DNA from: Mesorhizobium carmichaelinearum
Lineage (GTDB): Bacteria; Pseudomonadota; Alphaproteobacteria; Rhizobiales; Rhizobiaceae
DNA length: 64,000 bases
Direction: 5' to 3'
Assembly (NCBI RefSeq): GCF_900199455.1
Contig: NZ_FZQR01000002.1
Location: 248,001-312,000, forward strand
The translations under genes and the position numbers were made by a program. Below are positions 62,200 to 64,000 of the stretch, piece after piece. Numbering within the stretch: position 1 is the first letter of the stretch; every line of letters starts with the position of its first letter. The notes under the pieces were generated by a model, which saw nothing but the letters and a program-made list of their open reading frames with translations, was not told the DNA's origin and did no database searches.

Positions 62200-63855
62200 A
62201 TGCCAAGGCCTTTCATGACGATCGACGCCGCTCGCAAAAACCTGACGGCAATCGAAAATTCCGCTGTCGACGAATTGCTGGCCGGCAGGCTCGACCGCCG
62301 CGATTTCCTGCGCCACGGCAGCGTGCTCGGCCTTTCCCTGCCGTTCCTGGGCAGCCTTGTGACGGCTGCCGGTCTCGGCATGCAAAAGGCCCGCGCCGAG
62401 GGCAAGCCGGGTGGCACGGTGCGCGCCGGTGTCTCCACGCCCGGCGGCGCCATCGATCCCGTCACCTACTATGACAGCGGCAGCTACCAGCTGGTTTTCC
62501 AGACCGCCGAATTTCTCTGCATCACCCAGCCGGATCTCACCTTGAAGCCGGTGCTGGCGGAAAGCTGGTCGCCGAACGCGGACGGCAGTGTGTGGACCTT
62601 CAAGCTGCGCAAGGGCGTGAAATTCCACAATGGCGAGGATTTTAAAGCCGACGACGTCGTCGCGACCTTTGATCGGCTCGCCGATCCGAACGGCGCCTCG
62701 AACGCGCTTTCCGTGTTCAAGGGCCTGCTGTCGAAGGGCGGCACGCAGAAGGTCGACGATCACACCGTCGCCTTCCATCTCGATGCGCCGAACGGCAGCT
62801 TTCCCTATTCGGTGTCGATCGACAATTACAACGCCGTCATCCTGCCGGCGAGCTACAAGGGCGACTACGAAAAGACCTTTGAAGGAACCGGGCCGTTCCG
62901 GCTGGAGAGCTATACGCCGAAGGTCGGCGCGACCTTCGTGCGCAATCCCGATTATTGGGGTGAAAAGGCGTTGCCCGACCGCCTCGAATTCAAGTTCTAC
63001 GGCGACGTGCAGCCGCGCATCCTGGCGCTGCAGGCCGGCGAGGTCGACATCCTCGACGCGGTGCCGCTCGATGTCAGCCAGGTGGTGCTGAACAGCCCCG
63101 ACATCACGGTGCTGCGCGTCGCCTCGACCGCGCACCGCCAGCTCCATATGCGCTGCGACACCGGTCCGTTCACCGACAAGCGCGTGCGGCAGGCGCTGGG
63201 GCTCAGCATCGACCGCTCCAAGCTGGTGGACGGCCTTTGTCGCGGCATGGCGGCGACCGGCAATGACAGCCCGTTCGCGCCGGCGTTTCCCGCCACCGAC
63301 AAGTCGGTTCCGCAACGCGTCCAGGACATCGCCAAGGCCAAGCAACTGCTCGAGGCGGCAGGCCTCGCCAGTGGCTTCGACATAACGCTGACGACGCTGC
63401 GCTATTCCGACATTCCGGGCTATGCGCAGCTGTTCCAGAACTTCGCCAAGGAGATCGGCGCCCGCATCGCGCTCAACATCGAGGACCAGGACAAATATTA
63501 CGGCAAGGCGGTGTTCGGCCAGTCGGACTGGCTGGACAGCCCGCTGGGGATCACCGACTACGCGCATCGCAGCGTGCCGAATGTCTTCCTGAAAAGCCCG
63601 CTGGTCAGCGACGGCCCGTGGAACGCGGCGCATTTCAAAAGCCCTGCCTATGACGGGATGGTCACCTCCTATCTGAAGGCGCTCGATATCGGCGCACAGC
63701 GCGCCGCGGCCACCGACATCCAGAAGCTGCTGCTCGACGAAACACCTGTCATCTTCAGCTATTTCCCTGACCTGCTGGTGCCGGTACGCAAGAATGTCAG
63801 CGGCCTGCCGCCGATCGCCGCCGGGCTGCTGCTCGATCGTGTGTCGCTGGGATAG
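62200..63855 (+). CDS. PepT-family ABC solute-binding protein, second (paralogue)
   Basis: The 551-residue protein has a Tat signal (DRRDFLRHGSVLGLSLPFLGS) and closely follows the first binding protein through its length (for example LAESWSPNADGSVWTFKLRKGVKFHNGEDFKADDVV and NGSFPYSVSIDNYNAVILPASYKGDYEKTFEGTGPF). The pair differs mostly in the ligand-contact middle, so it probably binds a related compound. GAGGAAT lies about 8 bases before ATG 62200. No permease follows within the window, so it may use the permeases of the first operon. The last 145 bases of the window after it hold nothing I can identify. Confidence 0.93.
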   Translation: MPRPFMTIDAARKNLTAIENSAVDELLAGRLDRRDFLRHGSVLGLSLPFLGSLVTAAGLGMQKARAEGKPGGTVRAGVSTPGGAIDPVTYYDSGSYQLVFQTAEFLCITQPDLTLKPVLAESWSPNADGSVWTFKLRKGVKFHNGEDFKADDVVATFDRLADPNGASNALSVFKGLLSKGGTQKVDDHTVAFHLDAPNGSFPYSVSIDNYNAVILPASYKGDYEKTFEGTGPFRLESYTPKVGATFVRNPDYWGEKALPDRLEFKFYGDVQPRILALQAGEVDILDAVPLDVSQVVLNSPDITVLRVASTAHRQLHMRCDTGPFTDKRVRQALGLSIDRSKLVDGLCRGMAATGNDSPFAPAFPATDKSVPQRVQDIAKAKQLLEAAGLASGFDITLTTLRYSDIPGYAQLFQNFAKEIGARIALNIEDQDKYYGKAVFGQSDWLDSPLGITDYAHRSVPNVFLKSPLVSDGPWNAAHFKSPAYDGMVTSYLKALDIGAQRAAATDIQKLLLDETPVIFSYFPDLLVPVRKNVSGLPPIAAGLLLDRVSLG

Positions 63856-64000
63856 AGGCCGGGTTGGACAATTCCGCTTTTCGGGCGGTGAGGCTATCGC
63901 TGGCAGGGCTGTGAAGAGCGATGGGGGGCCATCGTTCGAGCGGCTCGGTGCAAGGGAAACCCGCCGCCCGGAAACCCTCTCCGGCACCATCGTTCAATCC

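Overview
The window looks like chromosomal DNA of an alphaproteobacterium of the order Hyphomicrobiales (Rhizobiales), most likely Mesorhizobium or a close relative. The reasons are a GC-rich sequence, the order atpI-atpB-atpE-atpF'-atpF kept apart from the F1 genes, a BacA-type peptide transporter, dense sugar, polyamine and peptide ABC systems, rhizobial intergenic palindromes, and promoter and SOS motifs of the alphaproteobacterial type. The genus is an inference from gene content and style. No rRNA, tRNA, CRISPR array, phage or insertion sequence was seen.

Layout. Positions 1-9 kb hold housekeeping genes: a truncated polyprenyl synthetase, a DUF2007 protein, a TrmN6-like methyltransferase, an S49 peptidase, ispE, moaB, a frameshifted GFA-family gene, a PhyH-like oxygenase, a small glycosyltransferase, a radical SAM protein behind a perfect GTTC-N7-GTTC SOS box, and rnhB. 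Positions 9-13.3 kb carry the F0 ATP synthase operon on the minus strand with a recognisable promoter and terminator, then a SleB-type wall hydrolase. Positions 13.5-28.9 kb are mixed: an acyltransferase of atypical composition, two MFS exporters near LysR regulators, der with a YfgM-like protein, a polysaccharide deacetylase flanked by strong hairpins, bacA, an M29 aminopeptidase, an ArsR-SRPBCC pair and several small proteins.

Positions 29-33.7 kb encode a polyamine-type ABC transporter on the minus strand, with an XRE-cupin regulator between potD-like and potA-like genes. Positions 34-42.1 kb encode a sugar module: an FAH-family enzyme resembling 2-keto-3-deoxypentonate dehydratases, two ATPases, two permeases, one binding protein and a LacI regulator. 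At 42.25-42.37 kb lies a probable small RNA with three CTCCTCCC loops and a strong terminator. Positions 42.4-47.9 kb carry a TetR-controlled RND efflux operon with a small translationally coupled leader gene and a large operator-like inverted repeat.

Positions 48-63.9 kb look like one catabolic and transport island: LysR, a 2-oxoglutarate oxygenase, a GntR regulator behind a perfect palindrome, two enolase-superfamily dehydratases (one close to cis-3-hydroxyproline dehydratases), a Tat-exported solute-binding protein, a molybdopterin oxidoreductase, a PepT-type permease pair (one apparently starting at ATT), a fused double ATPase, another LysR with a palindromic box, and a paralogous second binding protein. 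This is the strongest candidate for an undescribed metabolic system. The likely chemistry is uptake followed by oxygenation, dehydration and oxide reduction of a small polar substrate that cannot be named from sequence alone.
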